Source: Nitratireductor kimnyeongensis
Lineage (GTDB): Bacteria > Pseudomonadota > Alphaproteobacteria > Rhizobiales > Rhizobiaceae
Assembly: GCF_019891395.1 (NCBI RefSeq)
Contig: NZ_CP078143.1
Span: 3,051,001 to 3,115,000 of the forward strand
Direction: 5' to 3'
Length of the DNA stretch: 64,000 bases
The translations under genes and the position numbers were made by a program. Positions 9,383-19,680 of the stretch are shown here, in pieces (within the stretch, counting starts at the first letter, position 1; each line of letters begins with the position of its first letter). The notes beneath the pieces are model-generated. The model searched no databases and was not told the origin of the DNA. It saw only the letters and a program-made list of their open reading frames with translations.

Positions 9383-9426
9383 CAGCGTTTGGCGATTTCA
9401 CAATCAGGTCAGTTTCGGACTGTACC

Positions 9427-9455
9427 AAAGGCCCGGTAATCGCCGGGCCTTTTTT
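9427..9455 (+). terminator. Rho-independent terminator of sodB
   Basis: AAAGGCCCGG and CCGGGCCTTT form a 10-bp stem with a 6-base loop and continue into a run of Ts. It lies about 45 bases after the sodB stop. Confidence 0.92.
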
Positions 9456-9559
9456 GATTCTGATGAGCCTTCACGAAACCGTGAGCGCACATACTGGAAT
9501 AAATTCGGGTCACGAGCGTTGGTCGGGGTATTGTTCGAACAAATCATCGGAGGGTTCTC

Positions 9560-10009
9560 ATGAAGAAAATTGCGCTTGCTGTTTCCGCTCTTTGCTTATC
9601 GATCTCGGGTGTTGCCGCTGCTGACGATCCAATTGCCGTGCGCAAGGCGATCATGCAGGCAAATGCCGCTTCCGCGGGGCTCGCGGGCGCGATGATGAAA
9701 GGGGAACTGGATTACAATCCCGCGATTGCCAAGGCCGCTATCCTGACCTTGAGCGCGAGCGCGAAATCCTTCGGCGAGTTCTTCCCCGAGGGATCGGGAG
9801 ATGGTGATACAACAGCGGCTCCGGCAATCTGGGATGACGCTGACGGCTTTCAGGCCGCACTCGACAAGTACATGACCGACACGGCTGCCGCTGTTGAAGC
9901 ATCCGGGAAGGATGGTCCTGCCGACCTTGCTGCATTTCAGGCAGCGATCGGTCCCGTTTTCGGAAACTGCAAGAGCTGCCACGAAAACTTTCGCGTGCAG
10001 AACAACTGA
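9560..10009 (+). CDS. Cytochrome c' (cytochrome c-556 type)
   Basis: A 149-residue periplasmic monoheme cytochrome. A cleavable signal peptide ends near VAAAD (about residue 21). A four-helix-bundle region follows, with the heme-attachment motif CKSCH at C137-H141 close to the C-terminus, the hallmark of class II cytochromes c. Functions in the family include NO binding and tolerance and electron transfer. GGAGG lies 6 bases before the ATG. The next gene, a diheme cytochrome c, starts 21 bases later, so the two form an operon and probably work as electron-transfer partners. Confidence 0.92.
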   Translation: MKKIALAVSALCLSISGVAAADDPIAVRKAIMQANAASAGLAGAMMKGELDYNPAIAKAAILTLSASAKSFGEFFPEGSGDGDTTAAPAIWDDADGFQAALDKYMTDTAAAVEASGKDGPADLAAFQAAIGPVFGNCKSCHENFRVQNN

Positions 10010-10030
10010 TCCGGGATCTTCGGGATTGTC

Positions 10031-10963
10031 ATGAGAAAGACGTTGCTTGCTTCGGCCCTCGTGATCATCGCGGGCGGTGGAGCGGCGTTCTGGTTGCTCA
10101 GTGCTCCGACCTCGCTTGAGGCCGGGGCGCTGGGTGCTCTGGAAACGCCAAATGCAGAACGTGGCGAACAGGTGTTTTGGGCCGGCGGTTGCGCTTCCTG
10201 CCATGCGCGCCCCGGGGCTGACGGCGATGCGCGGCTGGAACTTGCGGGAGGCGTCGAGCTGAAATCCGATTTCGGCACCTTCGTCGCACCCAATATCTCC
10301 CCTCATCCGCAGGACGGCATCGGCAGCTGGAGTGAGATAGATTTCGCAAATGCCATGCTGTACGGCGTTTCTCCGGGAGGGAAGCACTATTATCCCGCGT
10401 TTCCCTATCCTTCCTATGCGCGGATGACGGCACAGGATGTGAGCGATCTTTTTGCCTTCCTGAAAACGCTGCCGGAGGTGGAGGGGCAGGCGGGAGAACA
10501 CCAGCTTTCGTTCCCGTTCACGATGCGCCGTGGTGTCGGCCTCTGGAAGCTGGCGTTCATGCGTGACGAGCCGGTCATCCCGCTGGCCCCGGACGCGTCC
10601 GAGGCGGAAAAACGGGGACGGTATCTCGTGGAGGGCGCTGGCCATTGCGGCGAATGCCACACGCCTCGGAATTTCGCCGGCGGGCAACTTTACGATCAAT
10701 GGCTTTCAGGAGCCGTGTCGGCGGAAGGCGAGGGGATCGTACCCAACATCACCTCCGGGGAAGGCGGCATCGGTTCCTGGTCGACGGGCGATATCGCCTA
10801 CTATCTGGAGAGTGGCTTCACGCCGGAGTTCGATTCGGTTGGCGGAGCCATGGTCTCTGTGCAGAAGAACATGGCTCACCTTTCCAAGGAGGACCGAGAA
10901 GCGATTGCCGCCTATCTCAACTCGGTGCCTGCCAGAGCGAACGGCTATCCATCTTCCCGGTGA
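10031..10963 (+). CDS. Diheme cytochrome c, membrane-anchored or secreted
   Basis: A 310-residue cytochrome with an N-terminal hydrophobic signal or anchor (residues 5-24) and two class I heme domains: CASCH at 54-58 and CGECH at 206-210. M131 (YARMT) and later methionines are candidate distal ligands. The layout resembles the cytochrome subunits of periplasmic dehydrogenases (alcohol, gluconate or aldehyde type), but no dehydrogenase gene is adjacent. It is co-directional with and 21 bases behind the cytochrome c' gene. Its 3' end overlaps the convergent oligopeptidase gene by 47 bases. Confidence 0.9.
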   Translation: MRKTLLASALVIIAGGGAAFWLLSAPTSLEAGALGALETPNAERGEQVFWAGGCASCHARPGADGDARLELAGGVELKSDFGTFVAPNISPHPQDGIGSWSEIDFANAMLYGVSPGGKHYYPAFPYPSYARMTAQDVSDLFAFLKTLPEVEGQAGEHQLSFPFTMRRGVGLWKLAFMRDEPVIPLAPDASEAEKRGRYLVEGAGHCGECHTPRNFAGGQLYDQWLSGAVSAEGEGIVPNITSGEGGIGSWSTGDIAYYLESGFTPEFDSVGGAMVSVQKNMAHLSKEDREAIAAYLNSVPARANGYPSSR

Positions 10964-13046
10964 CTTTCAGGACGAAGGCATAGGTCAGCGCCTTTTCCTC
11001 GAGCCGTGAAAAACGGCCGGAGGCTCCTGCGTGACCGGCATCGAGATTGGTTTTCAGCAGCACCGGATTGTCGCCCGTTTTCCGGTCGCGCAGCCGGGCG
11101 ACCCATTTCGCCGGTTCCCAATAGGTAACGCGCGGGTCTGTGAGGCCGGCAAGGGCGAGGATGGGTGGGTAATCCTTCGCGCCCACATTGTCGTATGGCG
11201 AATAGGCAGCAATGGTGTCGTAATCCTCACGCGAGACGATGGGATTGCCCCATTCCGGCCATTCGGGCGGGGTGAGAGGCAATGTGTCGTCAAGCATCGT
11301 GTTGAGCACATCGACGAAAGGCACGGCGGCGACGATGCCACCAAAAGCTTCCGGCGCCATGTTGGCAACCGCGCCCATCAGCATCCCGCCGGCCGACCCG
11401 CCTTCCGCAACGATGCGGTCGTGGCTGGTGTAACCCTCGGCCACGAGATGACGGGCCGCGGCGATGAAATCGGTAAAGGTGTTGACCTTCTTTTCGCGTT
11501 TTCCCTCCTCGTACCAGGCGTAACCCTTTTCCTTGCCGCCACGGATATGGGCGATGGCAAAGACGAAACCACGGTCGACCAGCGACAGGCAGTTCGTATT
11601 GAAGGAGGCGGGCATCGCCATGCCATAAGCTCCATAGCCATAGAGCAGGCAGGGGGCGGAACCGTCGAGCGCGGTGCCCTTGCGATAGACCAGAGACACC
11701 GGCACCAGTTCGCCATCGGGTGCAGGCGCCATCAGACGGCGCGTCACATAGTCGTCCGGATTGTGCCCGGAGGGGACCTCCTGTGTTTTCAGCAGTGTGC
11801 GGGTGCGGGTACGCATGTCATAGTCGAACACCTGCTCCGGCGTGGTCATTGATGAATAGGAAAACCGCAGCGTGTCGGTGGCGTATTCGTAGGAGCCCTG
11901 AAGTCCGAGCGAATAGGCTTCCTCATCGAAGGCGATGGTGTGCTCGGACCCGTCATGGCGATCGCGAATAACCAGGCGCGGCAGCCCGTCCTTGCGTTCA
12001 AGACGGACGAGATAATCGGCAAAGGCCATGATCGCGAGAATCAGGCGGCCGGGCTCATGGGGGACGAGATCCTGCCAGTTTTCGCGCGCGGGGTTACTGG
12101 CCGGCGCGGTGACAATCTTGAAATCCTTGGCGCCATCCGCATTGGTCAGGATGAAGAAGATATCGCCGCCTTCCTCGAGGTCGTACTGAAGGCCGGTTTC
12201 GCGTGGCGCGACCAGGCGTGGCGCGGCATCCGGATCGTTGGCCGGCAGGATGTGACATTCCGACGTTTCGTGATCGTGTGCGGAAATGTAGATCCACTCC
12301 TGCGTGCGGCTCCCGGAAACGCCGACGAAGAAGCCGGCATCGGCCTCCTCATAGACGAGGCGGTCGGAAGCAGGGTCCGCGCCGACGCGATGGAAAAACA
12401 CTTTCGAAGGACGATGGTTCTCATCGAGGCGTGTGTAGAAAAAGCCATCGCTCGCTGCATCCCACACGCCACCGCCGCCGGTTTCCGCAACGATATCCGG
12501 CAGGTCCTCGCCGCTGGCGAGATCGCGCACGCTGATCGTGTAGAGTTCAGAACCCTTGTCGTCATGGCCCCACAGAAGACGTTTGTGATCGGGAGAGTGA
12601 TCGACACCGCCGACGCGGAAATAGCTCTTGCCCTCGGCTTCCCGGTCGCCGTCCAGCAGCGTCTCCTCCGCGCCGCCGGCGCTGGACAGGCGGAAAAAGC
12701 GGGGATACTCGCCACCGGTTCGGAAGCCGGCTGCATAGGCATACGGGCCATCTCTCGATGGTACAGACGTTTCATCTTCCTTGATGCGGCCGCGCATTTC
12801 GGCAACGAGTGCGGTTTGCAACGTGTCCGTATCGGCCATGAGCGCTGCCTGATAGGCATTCTCGGCTTCAAGATGGGCGCGAATGTCGTCCGCGAGAAGG
12901 CTCGGATCGCGCAGGACCTCCTGCCAGTTTTCAGCGCGCATCCATGCATATTCATCCATACGCTCGATGCCGTGGCGCGTGTCTTTTACAGAATATGCGT
13001 GCGGCGAGGGGGCTTTTGCGTCCATGGCGAACGGTTTGGAAGTCAT
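10917..13046 (-). CDS. ptrB: Oligopeptidase B (S9A prolyl-oligopeptidase family)
   Basis: A 709-residue cytoplasmic serine peptidase cleaving short peptides after basic residues. An N-terminal seven-bladed propeller (about 70-410) gates a C-terminal alpha/beta-hydrolase. The catalytic triad is S551 in GGSAGG, D637 in LTDPR and H672 in DAGHAG. Length and motifs match oligopeptidase B rather than prolyl endopeptidase, though substrate preference is inferred. It is a single minus-strand gene. Its last 47 bases overlap the 3' end of the convergent diheme cytochrome gene, so the two transcripts would be complementary at their ends. Confidence 0.93.
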   Translation of the reverse strand: MTSKPFAMDAKAPSPHAYSVKDTRHGIERMDEYAWMRAENWQEVLRDPSLLADDIRAHLEAENAYQAALMADTDTLQTALVAEMRGRIKEDETSVPSRDGPYAYAAGFRTGGEYPRFFRLSSAGGAEETLLDGDREAEGKSYFRVGGVDHSPDHKRLLWGHDDKGSELYTISVRDLASGEDLPDIVAETGGGGVWDAASDGFFYTRLDENHRPSKVFFHRVGADPASDRLVYEEADAGFFVGVSGSRTQEWIYISAHDHETSECHILPANDPDAAPRLVAPRETGLQYDLEEGGDIFFILTNADGAKDFKIVTAPASNPARENWQDLVPHEPGRLILAIMAFADYLVRLERKDGLPRLVIRDRHDGSEHTIAFDEEAYSLGLQGSYEYATDTLRFSYSSMTTPEQVFDYDMRTRTRTLLKTQEVPSGHNPDDYVTRRLMAPAPDGELVPVSLVYRKGTALDGSAPCLLYGYGAYGMAMPASFNTNCLSLVDRGFVFAIAHIRGGKEKGYAWYEEGKREKKVNTFTDFIAAARHLVAEGYTSHDRIVAEGGSAGGMLMGAVANMAPEAFGGIVAAVPFVDVLNTMLDDTLPLTPPEWPEWGNPIVSREDYDTIAAYSPYDNVGAKDYPPILALAGLTDPRVTYWEPAKWVARLRDRKTGDNPVLLKTNLDAGHAGASGRFSRLEEKALTYAFVLKVTGKMDSRSLWQAPS

Positions 13047-13361
13047 GAGGCTACCTTGTGAATGTCTGCGAGGGGCGGGTGCGGTGCGCCGCAGGAATTG
13101 CTTCCTTCATGTCCCGAGCGAATGGGGCATGGCAATGGCCTATTGTGTTTTTTCCGGCGCTTCCCGGACCCAAGTCTGCTCGACGAGCGGATTTTGCTTC
13201 TGACCAATCCCGTGGTTTAAGCTGGGAAAACTTCTGTGAATGGCGGCGTTTCATCGCGCTTTGCTGGTCGGTTTACGCCTTGTGGTGCATGAAGCGAGTG
13301 TTTATGTCACCGTAAGAATTAAAGATGTGGCCTGAAACACAATTTCAAGTGGGGAGAGTTC
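13047..13361. other. Divergent intergenic region between ptrB and the mrp operon
   Basis: 315 bases with no supported gene; the short reading frames here have no ribosome sites or recognisable products. It must hold the promoters of ptrB (leftward) and mrpA (rightward). The mrpA ribosome site GGGGAGA is at 13352-13358. I see no convincing riboswitch or operator. Confidence 0.6.
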
Positions 13362-15707
13362 ATGACGGCAGACGGCCAGTGGCTGACATTTCTCGCTCTG
13401 TTGCTGCCGTTTGCAGCCGCCGCCATCGCACCAGTGCTGACAAAAGCGCTGAAACACAACGCGGCCTGGGTTCTGGCCCTGGCCCCCGCTCTCATCTTTC
13501 TTCATTTCACGGGTTTTGTCGGAGCAATCTCTGACGGAGAAACGCTTTCGGCCGGATATGTCTGGATTCCGAGCCTTTCGGTCGATTTCTCCTGGCATCT
13601 CGACGGCCTGTCCGCCACCTTCGCACTTCTGATCACGGGCATTGGCACGCTGATCGTGCTCTATGCGGGCGGGTATCTAAAGGGACATGAGCATCAGGGG
13701 CGCTTTTTCTCCTTCATCCTGATGTTCATGGGCTCCATGCTGGGATTGGTGGTGGCCGATTCCTTCCTGACGCTCTTCGTTTTCTGGGAGTTGACCTCAA
13801 TCACCTCATTCCTGCTGATCGGTTTCGATCACACGCGTGAAGCCTCGCGCCGTGCTGCGCTGCAGGCGTTGGTGGTGACGGGGCTTGGCGGACTTTCACT
13901 GCTGGCTGGTCTTCTGGTGATCTGGGGTGCCACGGGCGTGACCTCCATGTCGGCGCTGCTTGCAAGCGAAAGCGCGCTGCGCGATGCGCCGCTCTATATG
14001 GCGGCGCTGCTTTTGATCCTCGGCGGTGCGTTCACGAAGTCGGCTCAATTTCCGTTCCATTTCTGGCTGCCGAACGCGATGGAAGCGCCCACCCCCGTGT
14101 CGGCATACCTGCACTCTGCAACGATGGTGAAGGCTGGCGTCTATCTGCTGATGCGGCTTAACCCCGTGCTGGGTGATACAGCGGCATGGGAGACGATCCT
14201 GCCTGTTTTCGGCGGTACCACCCTGCTCGTCGGAACGCTTCTGGCTGTGCGACAGACGGATCTCAAGCTGATGCTCGCCTATACGACGGTCGCCTCGCTC
14301 GGGCTGCTCGTCATGCTGACGGGCGTGGGGTCGGAGAAGGCCGTTGAGGCGGCAGTGCTTTATCTGGTGGCGCATTCGATGTTCAAGGGTGCGCTCTTCA
14401 TGGTGGCGGGCCTGGTGGATCATGAATCGGGCACCCGCGACGTCACGAAACTGGGTGGCCTGCGCAAGGCAATGCCGATCACCTTCACGGCGGCGGTTCT
14501 GGCTGCCGCGTCGATGGGCGGCGTCCCGCTGTTCTTCGGCTTTCTTGCCAAAGAAGAGATCTACGCCGGGCTGGGCTTCGTTGATGGCTGGACCACGCTG
14601 CTGACGCTGGTTGCGCTGACGGGCAACGGGCTGATGTTTGCAATCGGCTTTGCCGTGGCGCTGAAACCGTTTCTGGGCGCGAAGGTGGAAACCCCCAAAC
14701 ATGCCCATGAAGGGCCGATCCTGCTTTGGCTCGGGCCGCTCGTTCTTGGCGGTCTTGGGTTCGTATCTGCTCTACTCTCGAGCTTCAGTCACGAACTGGT
14801 CAGCAGTCCGATGTCGAGTGCTGTGCTCGGCGAGGCGGTAACGGTCACGATTTCCACGGTGCCACATATCGGTATGCCGCTTGTCCTCTCCGTGGTGACG
14901 GTCGCATTGGGCATTTTGGTGTTCGTCATGCTGGAGCGCGGGCGTGCTGCCATGACTGGCATACTGGGCGTTATCGGCTGGGGACCGGATCAAGGCTTCG
15001 ACCAGGTCATGCGCGGTCTGACACGGCTTTCATTCCGCGTGACCAATATCATTCAGAGTGGACGCCTTGATTACTACATGACGGCAACTTTCGTTGCAGT
15101 TGCGGCCGCCGTGTTGCTTCCAATGGGACTTTACGACGAATGGCCAGCCATGCCCGGTATTCCGCGTATGCCGTTCTATGAATGGACGGTTCTGCTCATT
15201 GCACTGATCGGGCTTGGTGCTGTGATCTATGCGCGCGATCGTCTGACGGCGATTGTCTCACTCGGTATTCAGGGCTTTGCCGTTGCGCTGATATTCATGC
15301 TGCTTGGGGCGCCGGATCTCTCTTTCACACAGTTCATGGTTGAGACGCTGTCTGTGGTGATCCTGGCCCTTGTCATGACACGGTTGCGGCTCTCGCCGAC
15401 GGATCACCGCCCGACTGGCGAAAAGGTGCTGGACGTTGCCGTGGCCGGGACCTGCGGTGCAGCACTCGGCCTGATGCTTTTGCGCGTGACACAGGTGCCG
15501 TTCAATACGGAACTCAGCGATTTCTTCTCGCAATATTCCCGCGTGATCGCCCATGGCCGGAACATCGTGAATGTAATCCTCGTCGATTTCCGTGGAACGG
15601 ATACGTTGGGTGAGATTGCTGTGGTGATGATCGCCGGCCTTGCCATTCTGGCATTGGTGCGTATCCGCAGCGTCAAACCGATGGCCGAGAACAAGGAGAA
15701 GGGGTGA
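13362..15707 (+). CDS. mrpA: Mrp-type cation/proton antiporter subunit A
   Basis: A 781-residue multi-spanning membrane protein, the largest subunit of the Mrp (Mnh/Pha) Na+(K+)/H+ antiporter. The N-terminal part resembles NuoL of complex I, with the proton-channel motifs FWELTS and HSATMVKAG. The C-terminal part has the extra helices typical of full-length MrpA (MbhD/MrpB-like region). The complex exports Na+ or K+ for protons and supports alkaline pH and salt tolerance; in rhizobia the Pha system also matters for K+ homeostasis. GGGGAGA precedes the ATG. It is first of seven tightly packed genes. Confidence 0.95.
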   Translation: MTADGQWLTFLALLLPFAAAAIAPVLTKALKHNAAWVLALAPALIFLHFTGFVGAISDGETLSAGYVWIPSLSVDFSWHLDGLSATFALLITGIGTLIVLYAGGYLKGHEHQGRFFSFILMFMGSMLGLVVADSFLTLFVFWELTSITSFLLIGFDHTREASRRAALQALVVTGLGGLSLLAGLLVIWGATGVTSMSALLASESALRDAPLYMAALLLILGGAFTKSAQFPFHFWLPNAMEAPTPVSAYLHSATMVKAGVYLLMRLNPVLGDTAAWETILPVFGGTTLLVGTLLAVRQTDLKLMLAYTTVASLGLLVMLTGVGSEKAVEAAVLYLVAHSMFKGALFMVAGLVDHESGTRDVTKLGGLRKAMPITFTAAVLAAASMGGVPLFFGFLAKEEIYAGLGFVDGWTTLLTLVALTGNGLMFAIGFAVALKPFLGAKVETPKHAHEGPILLWLGPLVLGGLGFVSALLSSFSHELVSSPMSSAVLGEAVTVTISTVPHIGMPLVLSVVTVALGILVFVMLERGRAAMTGILGVIGWGPDQGFDQVMRGLTRLSFRVTNIIQSGRLDYYMTATFVAVAAAVLLPMGLYDEWPAMPGIPRMPFYEWTVLLIALIGLGAVIYARDRLTAIVSLGIQGFAVALIFMLLGAPDLSFTQFMVETLSVVILALVMTRLRLSPTDHRPTGEKVLDVAVAGTCGAALGLMLLRVTQVPFNTELSDFFSQYSRVIAHGRNIVNVILVDFRGTDTLGEIAVVMIAGLAILALVRIRSVKPMAENKEKG

Positions 15708-15708
15708 T

Positions 15709-16128
15709 ATGCGTACACTGATTTTCCGCACGGTCGCGCCCTACCTCACAAGCCTGATGATCCTGTTTTCGATCTTTGTGCTTCTGCGCGGCCATAATGA
15801 ACCGGGCGGTGGTTTCATCGGCGGGCTCATCGCCGCTTCGGCGTTCGCGATCTACGGCATAGCCTGTGGTGTTTCTCCGGTGCGCCGCGCTCTTTATTTT
15901 CATCCAATGGCGATTTCGGGGTTCGGGCTTCTGGTCTCGGCAATTTCGGGCTGGCTGTCAATTGCCTTCAATGTGCCGTTCATGACGGGCCTTTGGACCA
16001 AGGTCACCGTGCTCGGTGTGCCCGTGGATCTTTCCACTGTGCTGTTCTTTGATATCGGCGTTTATCTTGTTGTTTTGGGATCGATCACCTCGATTGCACT
16101 CGCGCTTGAAGAACGGGAGCACGGATAA
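15709..16128 (+). CDS. mrpB: Mrp antiporter subunit B (MnhB)
   Basis: A 139-residue membrane protein with about four helices and the MnhB motif [18 protein letters not shown]. The start ATG is one base after the mrpA stop and uses GGAGAAGGGG at the end of mrpA as ribosome site. The frame is open further upstream inside mrpA, but that part is not MrpB-like. It is part of the Mrp hetero-oligomer and ends overlapping mrpC by one base. mrpA and mrpB are separate here, not fused as in some PhaAB systems. Confidence 0.93.
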   Translation: MRTLIFRTVAPYLTSLMILFSIFVLLRGHNEPGGGFIGGLIAASAFAIYGIACGVSPVRRALYFHPMAISGFGLLVSAISGWLSIAFNVPFMTGLWTKVTVLGVPVDLSTVLFFDIGVYLVVLGSITSIALALEEREHG

Positions 16129-16505
16129 TGGAAGTCGCTCTCTCTTTTGTGGTTAGCGTGTTCTTCGCAGTAGCTATCTACCTGATGCTATCGAAGCACA
16201 TCATCCGCATTCTCCTCGGGGTCTCCATCTTCGGCAACGCGGTAAACCTCTCGATCTTTACGGCTGGAAGGCTGATGCGGGAAGTGCCGCCGTTCATTCC
16301 CGAGGCGCTACCGACGCCGGAGGTGGCGACGGCAAATCCGCTGCCACAGGCGCTTGTTCTGACGGCTATCGTGATCTCGTTCTCGCTTTTCGCTTTCCTT
16401 CTGGTGTTGGCATTCCGTGCCTATCAGGAATTGGGAACCGACGACACGGACGGAATGCGCGTCGCCGAACCCGAGGGCGAACCGATGCCCCCGCTTGGAT
16501 ACTGA
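16128..16505 (+). CDS. mrpC: Mrp antiporter subunit C (NuoK-like)
   Basis: A 125-residue membrane protein with three predicted helices, homologous to NuoK of complex I. The conserved GVSIFGNAVNLSIF segment forms the second helix, and the third helix ends with an acidic cytoplasmic tail (GTDDTDG). The start ATG shares its A with the mrpB stop (TAATG), so translation is coupled. It is a structural subunit of the Mrp complex beside MrpD. Confidence 0.94.
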   Translation: MEVALSFVVSVFFAVAIYLMLSKHIIRILLGVSIFGNAVNLSIFTAGRLMREVPPFIPEALPTPEVATANPLPQALVLTAIVISFSLFAFLLVLAFRAYQELGTDDTDGMRVAEPEGEPMPPLGY

Positions 16506-16512
16506 GGCACCG

Positions 16513-18069
16513 ATGGCCGCTGAAACAATTGACATTTCGACTGCAATGCTGACGGAGCCGACGGCGCTGGGAGACTGGCTTCTGGTAGCGCCGGTTGGGC
16601 TGCCGATCCTTTTTGGTGCCGTACTCGTGATGGTGCGTCATGAAACCCGGCTGCATGCCGGGCTGGCCATTGTGGGGCTGCTTCTCACGCTCGCTGCGAA
16701 CGCTGCGCTTCTTTTGCAGGTCCTGGCAGACGGTCCCCAGGTGATGACGATGGGGCGCTGGCTGCCGCCCTTCGGCATATCCTTCACCGCAGACGCTCTC
16801 GGTGCATCGCTTGCCTTTGTGGCGACGCTGGTTGCCAGTGTTTGTGCGCTCTATGCGATGAAAGACATTGGTGCGACGGGGCGCCGCTACGGCTTTTATC
16901 CGTTTTTGATGCTGTTGATGGCTGGCGTGGGCGGCTCGTTTTTGACGGGTGACATCTTCAACCTGTATGTCTGGTTCGAAGTGTTCCTGATCTCCTCCTT
17001 CGGTCTCCTGATCCTCGGTTCGACCGATCGCCAGCTTGACGGTGCAACGAAGTACGCCATTCTGAACCTGGTGGGCACGACGCTGTTTCTCACCGCGACC
17101 GCCTATCTTTACGGTACGTTTGGAACGCTGAATATGGCCGATATTGCGCGCAAGGCGGACGCCATGCGTGGGACCGGTCCAATGATGACACTGGCCGTGC
17201 TTTACCTTCTGGCCTTCGGCATGAAAGCGGCTGCGTTTCCCGTCAATTTCTGGCTGCCCGCCTCGTATCACACGCCCCGCATCGTTACGGCGGCGCTTTT
17301 TGGCGGCGTTCTGACCAAGGTCGGCGTTTATGCACTGCTTCGGGTTCTGGTCATGCTGTTTCCGGTTGAGCGGGGGGAACTGTCAGGGGTCATTGCCTGG
17401 GTGGCCGCGGGCACCATGGTGCTTGGGATCATGGGCGCTATTGCCCAATCCGATATTCGCCGTGTGCTGGGTTTTGTGGTGATCTCTGGCGTCGGGGTCA
17501 TGCTTGCAGGGCTCGCGCTGGGCACCGAGACAGGACTGACGGGCACAATTCTCTATGCGTTCCATTCCGTTCTAGCGATGACCGCGCTCTACCTTTTGGC
17601 CGGTGTCATCAAGGAGCTTGGCGGAAGTTATTCCCTGCACGAGCTAGGCGGACTCTATCGGGCCTATCCGGCGATGGGGGCCTTTGCGCTGGTTCTGATG
17701 CTTGCCGTGGCGGGACTGCCGCCGGCATCCGGATTGTGGCCGAAAATTCTGCTTGTTCGCGCGTCGATCGAGGCTGGTTGGCCCTGGCTTTCCTTCGCCA
17801 TCTTGTTGACCGGACTTCTCACCACGATCGCGCTTGGGCGAGTTTATATCCTGGCGATCTGGCGCAACAGGCCTTCGGACGTCTCTGCCGATGCGGTCGC
17901 GGGCGCGCCGGGATATGGCTACGTCTCGATGGCGCTGCTGTGTGTCCCGATCATATTGCTCGGCGTTTATCCCGAACCGTTCATACGGGTGGCTGAAGCC
18001 GCTGCGAGCGGGCTCCTGGATGCGTCGGGCTATATCGGTGCGGTCTTTCCGGCGGAGGCAGCACAATGA
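16513..18069 (+). CDS. mrpD: Mrp antiporter subunit D (NuoN/NuoM-like)
   Basis: A 518-residue antiporter-like subunit with about 14 helices, homologous to NuoM/NuoN. Motifs include WFEVFLISSF (conserved glutamate of helix 5) and VNFWLPASYHTP, and lysines in the membrane domain are kept. The ATG at 16513 is 7 bases after the mrpC stop. The frame is open upstream, but that stretch lies within mrpC and is not conserved. It is essential for transport in characterised Mrp complexes and overlaps mrpE by four bases. Confidence 0.94.
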   Translation: MAAETIDISTAMLTEPTALGDWLLVAPVGLPILFGAVLVMVRHETRLHAGLAIVGLLLTLAANAALLLQVLADGPQVMTMGRWLPPFGISFTADALGASLAFVATLVASVCALYAMKDIGATGRRYGFYPFLMLLMAGVGGSFLTGDIFNLYVWFEVFLISSFGLLILGSTDRQLDGATKYAILNLVGTTLFLTATAYLYGTFGTLNMADIARKADAMRGTGPMMTLAVLYLLAFGMKAAAFPVNFWLPASYHTPRIVTAALFGGVLTKVGVYALLRVLVMLFPVERGELSGVIAWVAAGTMVLGIMGAIAQSDIRRVLGFVVISGVGVMLAGLALGTETGLTGTILYAFHSVLAMTALYLLAGVIKELGGSYSLHELGGLYRAYPAMGAFALVLMLAVAGLPPASGLWPKILLVRASIEAGWPWLSFAILLTGLLTTIALGRVYILAIWRNRPSDVSADAVAGAPGYGYVSMALLCVPIILLGVYPEPFIRVAEAAASGLLDASGYIGAVFPAEAAQ

Positions 18070-18539
18070 GACTGTCTCTTATCAATATTATCCTCGCACT
18101 AATCTGGACAGCCATCAGCGGCTCATTCACCCTGCCGAACTTCATTTTTGGTTTCCTTCTCGGAGCGGGGGCACTTTATCTGATCCGCGAGCAGGTCGGA
18201 TCCCTGGGATATTTCGCCCGCAGCATTCGGGTGATCTCGCTCGCGCTTCTGTTTTTCTACGAGCTGATGCTTTCTGCGTGGCGGGTGGCGCTTCTCGTAA
18301 TGTCGCCGAAGATGAACCTTCAGCCTGGTATTTTTGCTTATCCGCTCAAGGTGGATCGGGACTTCGAGATAACGCTCCTGGCAAATCTTATCACCCTGAC
18401 ACCGGGCACCCTTTCCGTGGATGTTTCGGAAGATCGCCGCTTTCTCTACGTTCATGCGATCGATTGCTCGGATCCGGATGAGTTGCGCCGCGACATCGCT
18501 GAAGGTTTTGAACGCAAGATCATGGAGGCGTTTCGATGA
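18066..18539 (+). CDS. mrpE: Mrp antiporter subunit E
   Basis: A 157-residue MrpE/MnhE protein with two to three N-terminal helices and a soluble C-terminal domain holding the family signature [19 protein letters not shown]. It overlaps mrpD (ATGA) and mrpF by four bases each, so expression is coupled. It is needed for assembly or stability of the complex in other bacteria. Confidence 0.93.
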   Translation: MRLSLINIILALIWTAISGSFTLPNFIFGFLLGAGALYLIREQVGSLGYFARSIRVISLALLFFYELMLSAWRVALLVMSPKMNLQPGIFAYPLKVDRDFEITLLANLITLTPGTLSVDVSEDRRFLYVHAIDCSDPDELRRDIAEGFERKIMEAFR

Positions 18540-18871
18540 ACGCCATCGAAGAATTTCTCGTGTTTGCCGAGGTCATAGCGCTCGCTCTGTTGAGTGTGTC
18601 TTTCCTACTTACTGTCGTGCGCGTCCTCGTTGGACCAAGCCTGCCCGACCGGGTTCTTGCGCTCGATATGTTGGTGACGATCGCAATCGGTTTCATCGCT
18701 GTCATCGGCATCCGCACAGGATTCACGCTTTATCTCGACATTGCCATTGCCCTGGGGCTTGTAGGCTTCCTGGCGACGGTTGCGTTCGCCCGCTTCGTGC
18801 TCAGTCGGCGTTATGAACAGGAGTTTGTGAAGCGCGACACACTCGGCATCTACGGCGACAAGGAGCAATGA
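18536..18871 (+). CDS. mrpF: Mrp antiporter subunit F
   Basis: A 111-residue, three-helix MrpF/MnhF protein with the conserved [16 protein letters not shown] segment between helices 1 and 2. It overlaps both neighbours by four bases. It is related to bile-acid transport proteins in older annotation but here belongs clearly to the Mrp complex. Confidence 0.93.
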   Translation: MNAIEEFLVFAEVIALALLSVSFLLTVVRVLVGPSLPDRVLALDMLVTIAIGFIAVIGIRTGFTLYLDIAIALGLVGFLATVAFARFVLSRRYEQEFVKRDTLGIYGDKEQ

Positions 18872-19248
18872 TGGACGACGTGTTCAACATACTCACGGGC
18901 CTTCTCATTATCATAGGTGCGGCCTTCACCCTGATCGCGGCGATCGGCATTCTGCGACTTCCTGATCTCTATACGCGTATGCATGCGGCTTCGAAGGCCG
19001 GGACGCTCGGCTCGGGGCTTATGCTTGTCGCTTTGGCGATATTCGCACAGGATCAGGCTATCGTAACTCGAGCATTGGCGGCGGTGGTCTTCTTTCTCCT
19101 CACGGCGCCAATTTCCGCGCACCTCTTGGCCAAGGCTGCCTACGCCGCCGGCTACAAACTCTGGGGGCGTTCGGTGCATGACGAAATGGCTTCTCCCCAG
19201 CGTGGGACACCACAACCTGCTGATGGAAAAAACAGTCAAGAAGATTAG
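18868..19248 (+). CDS. mrpG: Mrp antiporter subunit G
   Basis: A 126-residue three-helix MrpG/MnhG protein with the diagnostic [19 protein letters not shown] motif after helix 1, followed by a polar tail. It is the last gene of the operon. Beyond it the sequence turns AT-rich with only a weak hairpin (AAGAT/ATCTT near 19240-19262) before the mucR leader. Confidence 0.93.
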   Translation: MMDDVFNILTGLLIIIGAAFTLIAAIGILRLPDLYTRMHAASKAGTLGSGLMLVALAIFAQDQAIVTRALAAVVFFLLTAPISAHLLAKAAYAAGYKLWGRSVHDEMASPQRGTPQPADGKNSQED

Positions 19249-19680
19249 GTAAAAAATATCTTCTTTACTTTGCATTTTTAACGCCCTGCGTGCGTTCTCT
19301 GCCGAGGCGAGACATCGCGAGAAATTCCTTATAGAAACGGCATCACTGACATGACGATGCATGCGTTGTTTTGGGGTATCTGTGTTGGTGTGGCTGAAAT
19401 TAATAAGGATGACTTAGATAATCTCTGAGTCTAAGTGGAATTTGACCTGATTTTTGGAATGAATTGCGATTTTTTGAGATGCGATAAACAAACAGTCTCA
19501 AATATGCGGTAGTATTAATTTGAAATTGTGAGTTGACCGGCCGAACGAAAAAAACGATATGATTGCGGCCTTCTCGGGAATCGTTAAACAACAGCCTGTA
19601 AAATAGGGATTCCTATAGACACCTCATCACTGGCGGCATGAGGTTGTGGTTTCGAATAGACGTTGGGGCAAGGTAAAGAA
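19249..19680 (+). promoter_or_regulatory. Long AT-rich leader upstream of mucR
   Basis: About 430 bases without a gene, markedly AT-rich against the surrounding GC-rich DNA. It has many TA steps and two inverted repeats: ACTTAGA/TCTAAGT (19412-19436) and TTTGAGA/TCTCAAA (19473-19502). MucR/Ros proteins bind AT-rich, degenerate sites containing TpA steps and repress their own genes. This is therefore the probable autoregulatory region; exact sites cannot be assigned by eye. Confidence 0.55.

Noticed and set aside
11940..13061. 373-codon open frame on the plus strand opposite ptrB
   Set aside because: Composition is that of a GC-rich antisense frame; the opposite strand encodes a full oligopeptidase B with an intact catalytic triad.
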